Shown here in pieces: positions 42,979 to 51,397 of a stretch of 64,000 bases of DNA. The notes beneath the pieces are model-generated. The model did not search any database. It was not told where the DNA came from and saw nothing but the letters and a program-made list of their open reading frames with translations. The position numbers and the translations under genes are program-made. How positions within the stretch are numbered: position 1 is the stretch's first letter; the number at the start of each line of letters is the position of its first letter. The stretch is from Vibrio sp. 16 (GTDB lineage: Bacteria > Pseudomonadota > Gammaproteobacteria > Enterobacterales > Vibrionaceae), in assembly GCF_963681195.1 (NCBI RefSeq), contig NZ_OY808998.1:186001-250000 (forward strand), given 5' to 3'.

Positions 42979-44967
42979 ATGTCGCAGTGTGAAGTCAGTA
43001 ACAACGAGCCGATCTGGGCTCCAAGCCCACAAAGAATTGAGTCTTCTAATCTTCAACAATTCATCAACCACGTTAAGATTCAAGGCCACAACATCAATAA
43101 TTACAGAGATTTACATCAGTGGTCGGTCAAACAAAAGAAAGATTTTTGGTTGGAAATTTGGCAGTTTTGCGATGTCATTGGTTTTAAAGGCGACTGCATT
43201 CATGGCGAAGGATTGGCCCGCTGGGGGGAGTTTCAACCCAGCCGCGATACCATTTGGTTTCCTCAAGCGCAGCTAAACTACGCCGAAAATTTACTTGCTC
43301 AGGCCTTCCAAGCGCCTGACGATATCGCCATCTGGTTTAAGAACGAACGGGGCGAATCGCAAAAAACCACGTGGCAAGAACTGTGCGATCAAGTGTCGAT
43401 TTTACAGCAATGGCTTATTCACAATGGCGTTGGCCAAGGCGATGTGGTTGCGGGTTACCTGCCGCACATGACGGAAACAGTTATCGCTATGTTGGCAACC
43501 ACCAGCCTTGGGGCGATATGGACCTCTACCTCACCCGATTTTGGCGTCGAAAGTGTGACAGAACGTTTTGGTCAAGTGCAACCCAAGGTTCTGTTTTGCT
43601 GCAATGGCTATCAGTTCAACGGTAAAACCTTCAATATGGAGCACAAAAACCGAGAAATTGTCGCCTCATTGCCAAGCATCACCAATACCTGCCAAATTGA
43701 TTACCTTCGTCAAGGCTTCACCGATTCCATGAGTAACGAAACGTTTTCTGATTGGGAAGCGATATTGGCAAGCTTTCTCCCTCGTGGCACCCATTATCAA
43801 CGCATCGGGTTTAACGACCCTCTGTTTGTGCTCTACTCTTCGGGCACAACAGGGAAACCCAAATGTATCGTCCACTCTGTAGGCGGTACCATACTCAACC
43901 ACTTAAAAGAGCATCAACTCCACTGCGATATTCAGCCAAAGGATAGGGTTTTCTATTACACCACCTGTGGATGGATGATGTGGAATTGGCATGTCTCTGC
44001 GTTGGCGAGTGGCGCAACCCTAGTGATCTTTGATGGCAGCCCGATGTACCCCAACCCAGATGTGCTTTGGCAACTGGCGGATGAAGCTAAAGTCAGCTTG
44101 TTTGGTACTTCTGCAAAATACTTAGAAGCATTAGAAAAAACAGCATTTAGACCCGCAGAGAGCTATGATCTATCGGCCCTTAAAACCCTCTGCTCCACCG
44201 GCTCGGTGCTTTACCCAAATCAATATGATTTCGTCTACTCCGACATCAAAGTCGACGTGCATTTGGCGTCTATCTCTGGCGGAACCGACATCTGCGGATG
44301 TTTTGTTTTGGGTAACCCCATTTCGCCCGTCTACCGTGGTGAGTGCCAAGGTCCGGGCTTAGGTATGGACGTCGCTGTCTACGATGAACACGGTATCGAA
44401 ATTACGGGTAAACGAGGAGAGTTAGTCTGTAGAAACAGCTTCCCAAATCAGCCACTCGGTTTTTGGGGTGATACCGGAGAACGTTACCATGACGCGTACT
44501 GGAACAAGTTCGACAATACATGGCATCACGGGGATGACGTGGCACTGACCCAAAGCGGTGGCATGGTGTTTTACGGTCGAAGTGACACCACCCTAAACCC
44601 CGGCGGTGTGCGGATCGGGACGGCGGAAATCTATCAGCAAGTGAATGGACTCACCGAAATTAAAGATTCAATTGCCGTGTCACGACATGTGGATGGCGAT
44701 GAAAAGATCGTGTTATTTGTTCAAATGGAGCCATCCCACGTTTTTGATGACGCTTTGCTTGAGCAGATATGTACCACGCTAAAGCAAAAATGCTCGCCAA
44801 GACATGTACCCAGTGAGATTTATCCGCTGAGCGAGATCCCTAAAACGAAATCTGGGAAGCTGGTGGAACTTGCCGTCAAGCAAGTACTGCATGGTCAAGA
44901 GGTTAAGAACAAAGGCGCGATCGCCAACCCAGCCGTACTGGAGGAAATCATTCAATACGCCAATTGA
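42979..44967 (+). CDS. aacS: Acetoacetyl-CoA synthetase
   Basis: A 662-residue ANL-superfamily ligase. The AMP-binding signature is YSSGTTGKPKCIVHSVGG, followed by YYTTCGWMMWNW, which is typical of acetoacetyl-CoA and acetyl-CoA synthetases. The C-terminal catalytic lysine lies in PKTKSGKLVELAVK. The length and the N-terminal region (SVKQKKDFWLEIWQFCDVIGFKG) fit AacS. It activates acetoacetate, an end product of tyrosine breakdown. Divergence from phhAB supports that link. GAGG precedes ATG at 42979. Confidence 0.93.
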   Translation: MSQCEVSNNEPIWAPSPQRIESSNLQQFINHVKIQGHNINNYRDLHQWSVKQKKDFWLEIWQFCDVIGFKGDCIHGEGLARWGEFQPSRDTIWFPQAQLNYAENLLAQAFQAPDDIAIWFKNERGESQKTTWQELCDQVSILQQWLIHNGVGQGDVVAGYLPHMTETVIAMLATTSLGAIWTSTSPDFGVESVTERFGQVQPKVLFCCNGYQFNGKTFNMEHKNREIVASLPSITNTCQIDYLRQGFTDSMSNETFSDWEAILASFLPRGTHYQRIGFNDPLFVLYSSGTTGKPKCIVHSVGGTILNHLKEHQLHCDIQPKDRVFYYTTCGWMMWNWHVSALASGATLVIFDGSPMYPNPDVLWQLADEAKVSLFGTSAKYLEALEKTAFRPAESYDLSALKTLCSTGSVLYPNQYDFVYSDIKVDVHLASISGGTDICGCFVLGNPISPVYRGECQGPGLGMDVAVYDEHGIEITGKRGELVCRNSFPNQPLGFWGDTGERYHDAYWNKFDNTWHHGDDVALTQSGGMVFYGRSDTTLNPGGVRIGTAEIYQQVNGLTEIKDSIAVSRHVDGDEKIVLFVQMEPSHVFDDALLEQICTTLKQKCSPRHVPSEIYPLSEIPKTKSGKLVELAVKQVLHGQEVKNKGAIANPAVLEEIIQYAN

Positions 44968-45000
44968 TCAAAAAGCCCGGCTGAAAACGCCGGGCTTTGT
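44968..45000. terminator. Terminator between aacS and the methyltransferase gene
   Basis: A 10-bp stem (AAAGCCCGGC / GCCGGGCTTT) with 7-base loop, flanked by A-rich and T-rich ends; usable in both directions by the convergent genes. Confidence 0.9.
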
Positions 45001-45014
45001 GAGTAAATGCTGGT

Positions 45015-45596
45015 TTATTTTTTGGCAACAGCCATCAACACCTTGAGTGTACCTTGCGGAGTCTCTATCTCAAATGGGGTCGTTACGGTGACTTCTTCGA
45101 AGCCGACACTGGTCAGCACTTGCTCGACGTGTTCGTAAGTCATGCCGCCCACTTCATCTTGCTCTGACAACCAATCCCAATGCACAAAGTGATTTCCTTG
45201 GTCCAACAAGCTATAGATGATATCCGCAACGTCTGCGTAGTTAGGAAGAAAGCTACACACCGAAGACGCCACCACAAGGTCAAACTGATCACGAAACGCA
45301 GGGTGCATTGCAACCAGTCCACGGCTAAGAATATCCACCACTGGCTCGACGTTTTCTAGCTCTTTCCTATCGAGCTGCTCGATCATCGCTTCTGAGCTAT
45401 CAAGCGCGACAATCTCTTTAGCCAATGGTGATAACTTTTGGCAAAGCAATCCCGTCCCACAACCAAAATCCAGAACGCGAGCGCCTTGAATATTAATGAT
45501 ATCTGACAACGATTCGAACGCTTTATTTGCGTATTCGCCGGTCGATTTTTCTTTGTCCCAATCTGCCGCGATATCATCCCAACTAGTAGCCATCAT
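45015..45596 (-). CDS. Class I SAM-dependent methyltransferase
   Basis: A 193-residue protein (a second ATG three bases on is equally plausible). SAM motif I is ARVLDFGCGTGLLCQ; motif II is the acidic residue in EIVALDSSEAMIEQL; the post-motif DLVVASSVCSFLPNY resembles methyltransferase type 11/12. The substrate is unknown. It faces a LysR-type gene 142 bp away, which could be its regulator. Confidence 0.88.
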   Translation of the reverse strand: MMATSWDDIAADWDKEKSTGEYANKAFESLSDIINIQGARVLDFGCGTGLLCQKLSPLAKEIVALDSSEAMIEQLDRKELENVEPVVDILSRGLVAMHPAFRDQFDLVVASSVCSFLPNYADVADIIYSLLDQGNHFVHWDWLSEQDEVGGMTYEHVEQVLTSVGFEEVTVTTPFEIETPQGTLKVLMAVAKK

Positions 45597-45738
45597 GATC
45601 TCCCTATAACTTCATTCATTTGGCATCGCCCAAGAGTATCAAAACTGCATGAAATTCCTAGCGTTTCGTTCCGCAAAACGGACAATCTGCGATTATTGTT
45701 ATACTATCTGGCAAAAGATCTTTCATATCGACTAAACA

Positions 45739-46617
45739 ATGAACTTATCTCAAATCGAAGCATTTTGTAGCGTCGCGGACACAGGTTCCGTATCGGAAGC
45801 CGCTCGTCAACTTGAGTGCAATCGCACCAAGCTCAGTATGGCAATCAAAGCGTTAGAGAAAGATTTGAGCATTGAACTGTTCGTCCGTAGCGGTAATCAC
45901 TTGGCGCTGTCCGAAGCAGGAAAAGCAATCTACAAAGACTGTCAGAATCTACTGGTTACCGCGGCACGTATTCGCCAAACTTGCGCTCAAGTGTCCGGGG
46001 AGTTCAACGCCGAAGTATGGATAGCGCGTGATGATTCCCTACCTGACGAAATGTGGCATGAGCTCTCTCATAAACTTAATAACCGCTTTCCGGCAACCGC
46101 ATTCAACATTGTGCTTGCATCCAGTGGTGACCTTGCCAACCTTGTTGCCACCCAACAGGTCGACTTTGCATTCGGAGTCGATTATGAACGAATCGATGAT
46201 CCCCACATCACCTATCAGCCACTAGGGAAAATCCGCATGATGTCGGTGTGTCGCGCCGATCACCCCCTAAGTAAAATGCGCCGCGTGTCCGATGACGAGC
46301 TGCGTAACGCCATGCAAGCTGTCATGGTTTACCTAAATGAAAAAGACAACCCAGAACTTCAGCCGTTTTCTCTCAGACACATTGGGTTTTCCAGCTTTGA
46401 TTACATGCTCAACACTATCTTGGAAGAAGAAGCATGGGGCGTGTTACCTGAGCCTTTGATTCGTCATTTGTTGAGAAAACAAAAGTTAGCGGTGATCAAA
46501 CACACCTACGGTTTAACCCAAGAAGACTACTGCATGTTTACCGCGGCAGGCATGACTGAACACCCGGGTATGAGCTGGCTTGCGGACAAATTGAACGAAT
46601 ATTTGTTCGATTTCTAA
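45739..46617 (+). CDS. LysR family transcriptional regulator
   Basis: A 292-residue protein. The winged helix-turn-helix is NLSQIEAFCSVADTGSVSEAARQLECNRTKLSMAIKALE, with the unusual CNRTKLSMAI in place of the typical SQPAVSRQI. The effector domain starts near residue 90 (AEVWIARDDSLPDEMWHEL). The divergent methyltransferase gene is a possible target. The effector cannot be inferred. Confidence 0.9.
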   Translation: MNLSQIEAFCSVADTGSVSEAARQLECNRTKLSMAIKALEKDLSIELFVRSGNHLALSEAGKAIYKDCQNLLVTAARIRQTCAQVSGEFNAEVWIARDDSLPDEMWHELSHKLNNRFPATAFNIVLASSGDLANLVATQQVDFAFGVDYERIDDPHITYQPLGKIRMMSVCRADHPLSKMRRVSDDELRNAMQAVMVYLNEKDNPELQPFSLRHIGFSSFDYMLNTILEEEAWGVLPEPLIRHLLRKQKLAVIKHTYGLTQEDYCMFTAAGMTEHPGMSWLADKLNEYLFDF

Positions 46618-46637
46618 ACGGTCATTCTTCATTTTAA

Positions 46638-46678
46638 AAATATTTTGACGGTCAAAATCACTGACCGCCAAAATATTT
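46638..46678. repeat. Near-perfect 17-bp inverted repeat after the LysR gene
   Basis: AAATATTTTGACGGTCA and TGACCGCCAAAATATTT pair at 16 of 17 positions with loop AAATCAC. It lies 20 bases after the LysR stop. It may be the terminator, with the AT-rich outer stem replacing a T-tract. The remaining 146 bp to the next gene shows nothing else. Confidence 0.75.
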
Positions 46679-46824
46679 GACACCAAATAAAACGCTTAAC
46701 TCATTGAAACGTAAACACTTAGTTGAAACCACCTTTATCAATAACGAGCACTCATACCGATTGGGTTTGTTAAATGGTCAGAAATTCAGAAAACTATAGA
46801 GGTACTTTCCATTGAGATAATTTT

Positions 46825-47718
46825 ATGTGTGCTAGGACAAGCTTAAACGAAAAACGAATACTGACCTTTTCAGCCCTTTTGGCCTCTGGCTTCGCGGGTG
46901 GTGGCTTGGTGCTTGGTTTGCTTGTCGGCTCGCTAGTGATTGTTTTTGATGGCGTCTATTCCTTAGTGAGTTTGCTGTTAACTTTATTGTCACTCGCTGT
47001 TTCTCGCTACATTGAGCGTCCATCCCTTAGCCAGTTTCCGTTTGGTAAAGCCATTCTTGAACCAGTGGTGATCGCCATTAAAGGCAGCGTGATTCTGTTG
47101 GTTGTGGGTTACTCACTTTACTCGGCTATTCAGTCCATGTTTACAGGCGGCCGTGAAGTCGACACCTCAATCGCGACCCTCTTTGGTTTGGTCAATGTCA
47201 TCGGCTGTGGTTACGGTTGGTACTACATTGCCAACAAATCAAAACGTTTCTCTTCAGGATTGATTGAAGCAGAAGCAACCCAGTGGCAAATGGATACGCT
47301 CTTGAGTGTTGCGGTTACATTAGGCTTTATCGCAGCATGGCTCGTCTCGTTGTCATCGTACGCAGAATACGCCGTATATGCAGACCCAATGATGATGATT
47401 TTGATGTCTTTCTACTTCATTAAGGTGCCGTTTGATATGCTCAGAGAAGCGATGCGTGAGCTGCTGATGATGAAACCCAGTGACGATATCATTACCACTG
47501 TCGACGCCGAAGTCTCAGCATTAGACCAACAGGTTGAGCAACATCTGGAAGTCGCGGCTGTGACCAAAGTAGGACGAGAGCTTCGTGTCAATCTTGATGT
47601 TCACGCCAAAGGCTCACAAGTACCTGTGGCGGAGCTTGAGAAAACCCGCCGAGTGCTGAAAGACAAACTGTCTAAGCTCTCTTTGGATCTAAATCTGACG
47701 ATGAACATTGCTAGTTAA
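46825..47718 (+). CDS. Cation diffusion facilitator family transporter
   Basis: A 297-residue protein with six predicted helices and a C-terminal cytoplasmic domain. The usual metal site of helix 2 (DxxxD) reads DGVYS, and that of helix 5 (HxxxD, as in YiiP HYQSD) reads QWQMD. So only two of four common ligands remain. It still has the fold (FPFGKAILEPVVI after helix 2; DPMMMILMSFYFIK in helix 6). It probably moves divalent metal with proton antiport, but selectivity should differ from zinc-type YiiP. Confidence 0.87.
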   Translation: MCARTSLNEKRILTFSALLASGFAGGGLVLGLLVGSLVIVFDGVYSLVSLLLTLLSLAVSRYIERPSLSQFPFGKAILEPVVIAIKGSVILLVVGYSLYSAIQSMFTGGREVDTSIATLFGLVNVIGCGYGWYYIANKSKRFSSGLIEAEATQWQMDTLLSVAVTLGFIAAWLVSLSSYAEYAVYADPMMMILMSFYFIKVPFDMLREAMRELLMMKPSDDIITTVDAEVSALDQQVEQHLEVAAVTKVGRELRVNLDVHAKGSQVPVAELEKTRRVLKDKLSKLSLDLNLTMNIAS

Positions 47719-47744
47719 GCCGCTTTATGCGGCTTTACTCTTTT
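47717..47744 (+). terminator. Terminator of the CDF gene
   Basis: AAGCCGC / GCGGCTT with loop TTTAT, then TACTCTTTT. It begins at the CDF stop codon and reaches into the 3' end of the convergent acetyltransferase gene. Confidence 0.85.
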
Positions 47745-48181
47745 AGGTTAAGAGCCATCGATAGAAACGCTTCGTCTTGCTCCACCACTTGATAACCCAA
47801 TTTTTGATAAAGCGACGTCGCGCCACTGTTGATTACAAAGCTCGATAAGGTCACTTTCTCGCGGCCAGCACCTTTCGCCATTTGTTCGATCTGTGCCATG
47901 ACTTGCTGACCAATGCATTTTCGTTGCTTATCAGGAAACACAATCAAAAAGTGTAAGTGAACCGCGTTTTCGTATGGCTTAAAACAGACCAAAGCGACTT
48001 GTTCTTCGTCTTTGACTACCCAATGAAACCAAGATGATTGGTAGTTGTTTTTCAATCGTTCGCGCTGAAAATCATCATCCCAGCCGAAGACCTTATCAAC
48101 GTGAGTAAACAACCCTTGTTTCACTACATCAAACAGTCGCTCAAATTCATTCGTTTCGACCGTAACAAACTCTAACTTCAT
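47735..48181 (-). CDS. GNAT family N-acetyltransferase
   Basis: The start at 48181 (MKLEFVTVE) has AAGGA six bases upstream; the longer frame to 48205 has none. The 148-residue protein has the acetyl-CoA site in FPDKQRKCIGQQVMAQIE, where the usual R-G-x-G reads K-C-I-G, a slight deviation. C-terminal SGATSLYQKLGYQVVEQ is typical. The substrate is unknown. Confidence 0.83.
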   Translation of the reverse strand: MKLEFVTVETNEFERLFDVVKQGLFTHVDKVFGWDDDFQRERLKNNYQSSWFHWVVKDEEQVALVCFKPYENAVHLHFLIVFPDKQRKCIGQQVMAQIEQMAKGAGREKVTLSSFVINSGATSLYQKLGYQVVEQDEAFLSMALNLKE

Positions 48182-48267
48182 CCAAGTTCCTTCTTGTCTG
48201 CCCAAGATTAAGAAAACTTAATGTTTCATAAATCCTACCTCAATGGCAAGGAGCAGATAATAAAAGC

Positions 48268-48289
48268 CTCTAATATTATTAGAGTTTTT
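48268..48289 (+). terminator. Terminator-like hairpin upstream of the response regulator gene
   Basis: CTCTAAT / ATTAGAG with loop ATT followed by T5. It lies on the plus strand in the 221-bp gap between divergent genes, 115 bases before the response regulator start. It could end a short transcript or act as an attenuator in the leader. Confidence 0.55.
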
Positions 48290-48402
48290 CGGTTTACCCC
48301 CTAGACCGTTATGGCTCGCATTAGTCACGCGAGCCTTCTTTTTATTCCCCCCAATCGCTGGCGAATCGGATATGATATGACACGCGTAAACAAGGAGTGA
48401 AT

Positions 48403-49077
48403 GTGAAACTGCTGATTATAGAAGATGACCAAACAACGCGAGAATTTGTTGCTAAGGGACTGCAAGAGCATGGCTACACGGTTGATCAAGCAGAAGATGG
48501 CAACAGTGGGCTGATGATGGCACTAAGTGGCGAGTATGACTTGGTGGTATTGGACAGAATGTTGCCCTATTTGGACGGCATGAAAGTCCTATCTGCAATC
48601 AAGGCGACTTTAGAGCATTTGCCCGTCCTTATTCTGAGCGCCATGGACAGCGTCGAAGACCGCGTCGATGGGCTTCAAGCAGGCAGCGACGATTACCTCA
48701 TCAAACCCTTCGCGTTGGCAGAACTTATTGCCCGTGTTGATATCATCATTCACCGTAACCAACGTCAAACTAAGCCGCATTCTACTCTCAGCTATGACTG
48801 CTTAACGGTCGATCTCCGTGCGCATCGGGTCACCTGCAACAATACCGAGTTGCAACTTCAGCCCAAAGAGTTCCAGTTGATTCAGCACTTTATTGAGCAC
48901 AGTGAACAGGTTGTCTCACGAATGCGTTTATTTGAGAGTATCTGGAGCTATCACTTTGATCCAAAAACCAATGTCATTGATGTTCACGTAGCCAACCTGC
49001 GCCGTAAACTTGAAGAAGCGGGATGTCGTGATCTACTGCACACGGTTCGGGGAGCGGGTTATGTCCTTCGTAGATGA
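48403..49077 (+). CDS. OmpR-family response regulator
   Basis: GTG at 48403 (VKLLIIEDD) has AGGAG five bases upstream, better than a GTG six bases earlier; this gives 224 residues. The receiver has the acidic pair IIEDD, phospho-Asp in VVLDRMLPYLDG, Ser in ILSAMDS and Lys in YLIKPF. The winged-helix output domain ends in TNVIDVHVANLRRKLEE and HTVRGAGYVLR. It is encoded with the histidine kinase gene that overlaps its last 17 bases. Confidence 0.95.
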   Translation: MKLLIIEDDQTTREFVAKGLQEHGYTVDQAEDGNSGLMMALSGEYDLVVLDRMLPYLDGMKVLSAIKATLEHLPVLILSAMDSVEDRVDGLQAGSDDYLIKPFALAELIARVDIIIHRNQRQTKPHSTLSYDCLTVDLRAHRVTCNNTELQLQPKEFQLIQHFIEHSEQVVSRMRLFESIWSYHFDPKTNVIDVHVANLRRKLEEAGCRDLLHTVRGAGYVLRR

Positions 49078-50347
49078 TTATACCCTCACACGATCATCTG
49101 TTTTTAAAACCTTAATCGGGCTTTTTCTGGTTATCACTATCATCAACATCATGGTTGTGCGGCAAGTCTACATCGACTCTGACAGCTTTCATCGCGAGCA
49201 ACTCACCAAACAACTGAATGACGAAATCATGGAATTCAGTTACCTCGCTGAACAGAGTCGGGAAGAGGTTGAAAAACTACTCCAAGCGAAGAAAGCGTCC
49301 AATACCCCTTTCTATTATCGCTTAATTGAACACATAGAGCCGACTTACACTACTCAGTTCTATCCGATTAGCTCACTGCCCAATGACACGACCAATATTG
49401 CGATTGGAGATAACGTTAAACTCGAAATTGGCGTCAATCCCCAAGTAGTCGAAGCGTATCGAAACGCGCTGGTGCCCATCGTCCTTTCTAGTATTGTGTT
49501 ACCCATTGCGGTTATGTTGGTCGCGGCTCTGTTTTTCACCATTTTGATCTTGCGCCGACTCGAAAACGTCAACAAAGCGATGAACCGAGTCCTGTGCGGC
49601 GAGCGCGATGTGAAGTTAGAGGTATCACAACAAGACGATGAGTTCGACATTCTCGCCATACACCTCAATTACATGATTGAACAAATGGCGAAAAAAGAGC
49701 AAACATTGAAATCTCTCACGGTTGGCATGGCCCACGATATGCGAACACCCATGGCGCGCCTTAAGCTGAGGCTGGAAGATGTTTTGTCACATCAGCAGTT
49801 GAGCCCAGCTCAGCAAGCTCAAATTTCTGCGTGTCATGACGAGTTGGAGCTCATCTTATCGTTGTTTAATAGCATGCTAGAAATTGCGAAAATCAACAGT
49901 GGTCAAGTTACCTTACAGGCCGAGCCCGTTGATTTAGCCAAAATCAGCCAAGATGCAATCGAATTTATCTCGCCTATTGCCGAACAAAAACAGCTTTCGC
50001 TCACCTTTCGGCAAGACCAAACCTGCCAAGTCAAAGGTGATCCGTCGCTTCTGTTCCGAGCGATTTTTAATCTGGTTGAAAACGCCGTTAAGTACACCCC
50101 AGAAAATGGTCAAATCAATGTGGTTGTTGATAGGTTAGGTGTTGTGGTTGCCGACAGTGGAATCGGCATTGCTGATAAAGACAAACCCAACGTGTGCCGA
50201 CCGATGTATCGCGCTGACAAAAGTCGCAGTGAGCATGGCAATGGCTTAGGGCTCTCGTTGGTTGATGCGGTCGTTCATCAGCACGGCGCTGAGTTAATTT
50301 TCAAAGATAATCACCCAGGTTTGCGCGCGCGCATTTTATTCACCTAA
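49061..50347 (+). CDS. Sensor histidine kinase
   Basis: I start at ATG 49061, preceded by GGAG; the longer frame begins inside the regulator gene. The 428-residue protein has helix 1 at about 15-37, a periplasmic sensor of about 100 residues, helix 2 near 150-172, HAMP, then the H-box MAHDMRTPMARLK. The ATPase domain has the N-box LVENAVKYT, DSGIGI and GNGLGL. The F-box reads VCRPMYRADKS, with a cysteine in place of the usual phenylalanine. The signal is unknown; no target gene is evident besides the following stress protein gene. Confidence 0.93.
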   Translation: MSFVDDYTLTRSSVFKTLIGLFLVITIINIMVVRQVYIDSDSFHREQLTKQLNDEIMEFSYLAEQSREEVEKLLQAKKASNTPFYYRLIEHIEPTYTTQFYPISSLPNDTTNIAIGDNVKLEIGVNPQVVEAYRNALVPIVLSSIVLPIAVMLVAALFFTILILRRLENVNKAMNRVLCGERDVKLEVSQQDDEFDILAIHLNYMIEQMAKKEQTLKSLTVGMAHDMRTPMARLKLRLEDVLSHQQLSPAQQAQISACHDELELILSLFNSMLEIAKINSGQVTLQAEPVDLAKISQDAIEFISPIAEQKQLSLTFRQDQTCQVKGDPSLLFRAIFNLVENAVKYTPENGQINVVVDRLGVVVADSGIGIADKDKPNVCRPMYRADKSRSEHGNGLGLSLVDAVVHQHGAELIFKDNHPGLRARILFT

Positions 50348-50411
50348 ACCCTAAAAATTAAGTGGAAATTTCACCTCCTAGCGTCAAGACTTGAAGTAAA
50401 AGGAGGTGACT

Positions 50412-51347
50412 ATGCAACAATTCAACAACATACTCTTTCTCAGTCAAGGAGTGATGGACAATCGAGAGTCCCTTGCACAATCAATTCGTTTAGCATGGCG
50501 GAATAAAGCCAAACTAAAAGGGCTTGTTGTTTGCCCTCACCTACCCAACGACATGAATGACTATGAGGATCAGTACGAGACTTGGCTAATGGAGTCAATG
50601 CAAAGTCTTGTACAAGAAAGCCTCGTCGAACAAGACATGTCGCGCGAAGACCTGCAGTTTCCTGTTGAACTGATTGTCGCAGATAAGCCGACGGTCCAAG
50701 CCATTCGGTATGTTCAAGATCACGGGATCGACTTGGTGATTAAAGATGCGGAGCCAAATCAATCTCGCAGCCGCGGTCTACGTGCTATTGATATGAGCCT
50801 GCTAAGAAAATGCCCCTGCCCTGTTTGGCTAAATCGTCCGTCAGACAAACCACGAAGCAAACAACGTGTTGCGGTAGCGGTTAATCCAAATGCCACCACA
50901 GACGAAGAGAAAACGCTCTCTATCCAGCTCCTTCAGCTTGGTCGTTCTATTGCCGATAGCTGTGACAGCCGCCTTCACATCATCTCTTGTTGGGAATATG
51001 TGCTCGAACATTATCTAGACGATCATATTTGGATAAAAGTGTCGCAAGACGAGCTCCAGCAACAGATTGAACTGGCGAAACAGCAACACTACGAAGCCCT
51101 TCAAACGTTGGTCGAAGCCTCTGAAATAGGGGGCGATTTAGTGATGCATCGCTTACATGGCACGCCCGACGCAGAAATCCCTCACTGTGTAGAGGAAACC
51201 GACATTGATGTGTTGGTGATGGGGACACTCGCTCGAACTGGCATCCCTGGCGTGGTGATCGGCAACACTGCTGAGAACATCGTTCAGAGCGTCAACTGTT
51301 CTTTGGTTGCCCTTAAATCCAAGCAGTTTCGCTCTCCCATCAAATAG
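50412..51347 (+). CDS. Tandem universal stress protein (UspE-like)
   Basis: A 311-residue protein starting at ATG 50412, five bases after a perfect AGGAGG. Two Usp domains are in tandem: residues 5-145 and 155-308. The second ends with GTLARTGIPGVVIGNTAENI, the ATP-binding G-x2-G-x9-G-N/S-T pattern. The first has a less complete site (RAIDMSLLRKCPCPVWL). It lies 64 bp after the two-component system and may be induced by it. UspE-like proteins act in stress survival and motility. Confidence 0.9.
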   Translation: MQQFNNILFLSQGVMDNRESLAQSIRLAWRNKAKLKGLVVCPHLPNDMNDYEDQYETWLMESMQSLVQESLVEQDMSREDLQFPVELIVADKPTVQAIRYVQDHGIDLVIKDAEPNQSRSRGLRAIDMSLLRKCPCPVWLNRPSDKPRSKQRVAVAVNPNATTDEEKTLSIQLLQLGRSIADSCDSRLHIISCWEYVLEHYLDDHIWIKVSQDELQQQIELAKQQHYEALQTLVEASEIGGDLVMHRLHGTPDAEIPHCVEETDIDVLVMGTLARTGIPGVVIGNTAENIVQSVNCSLVALKSKQFRSPIK

Positions 51348-51348
51348 A

Positions 51349-51380
51349 GAAAGACCGAGTCACAGTGACTCGGTCTTTTC
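51349..51380. terminator. Terminator between the stress protein and PTS genes
   Basis: A 13-bp palindrome (AAGACCGAGTCAC, A, GTGACTCGGTCTT) followed by TTCG. It lies between two convergent genes and can serve both. Confidence 0.85.
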
Positions 51381-51397
51381 GTCTTACTCCCGCTCTA

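Noticed and set aside
41643..44967. Complete tyrosine degradation cluster
   Set aside because: Only phhAB and aacS are present; no hpd, hmgA, maiA or fahA lies next to them.
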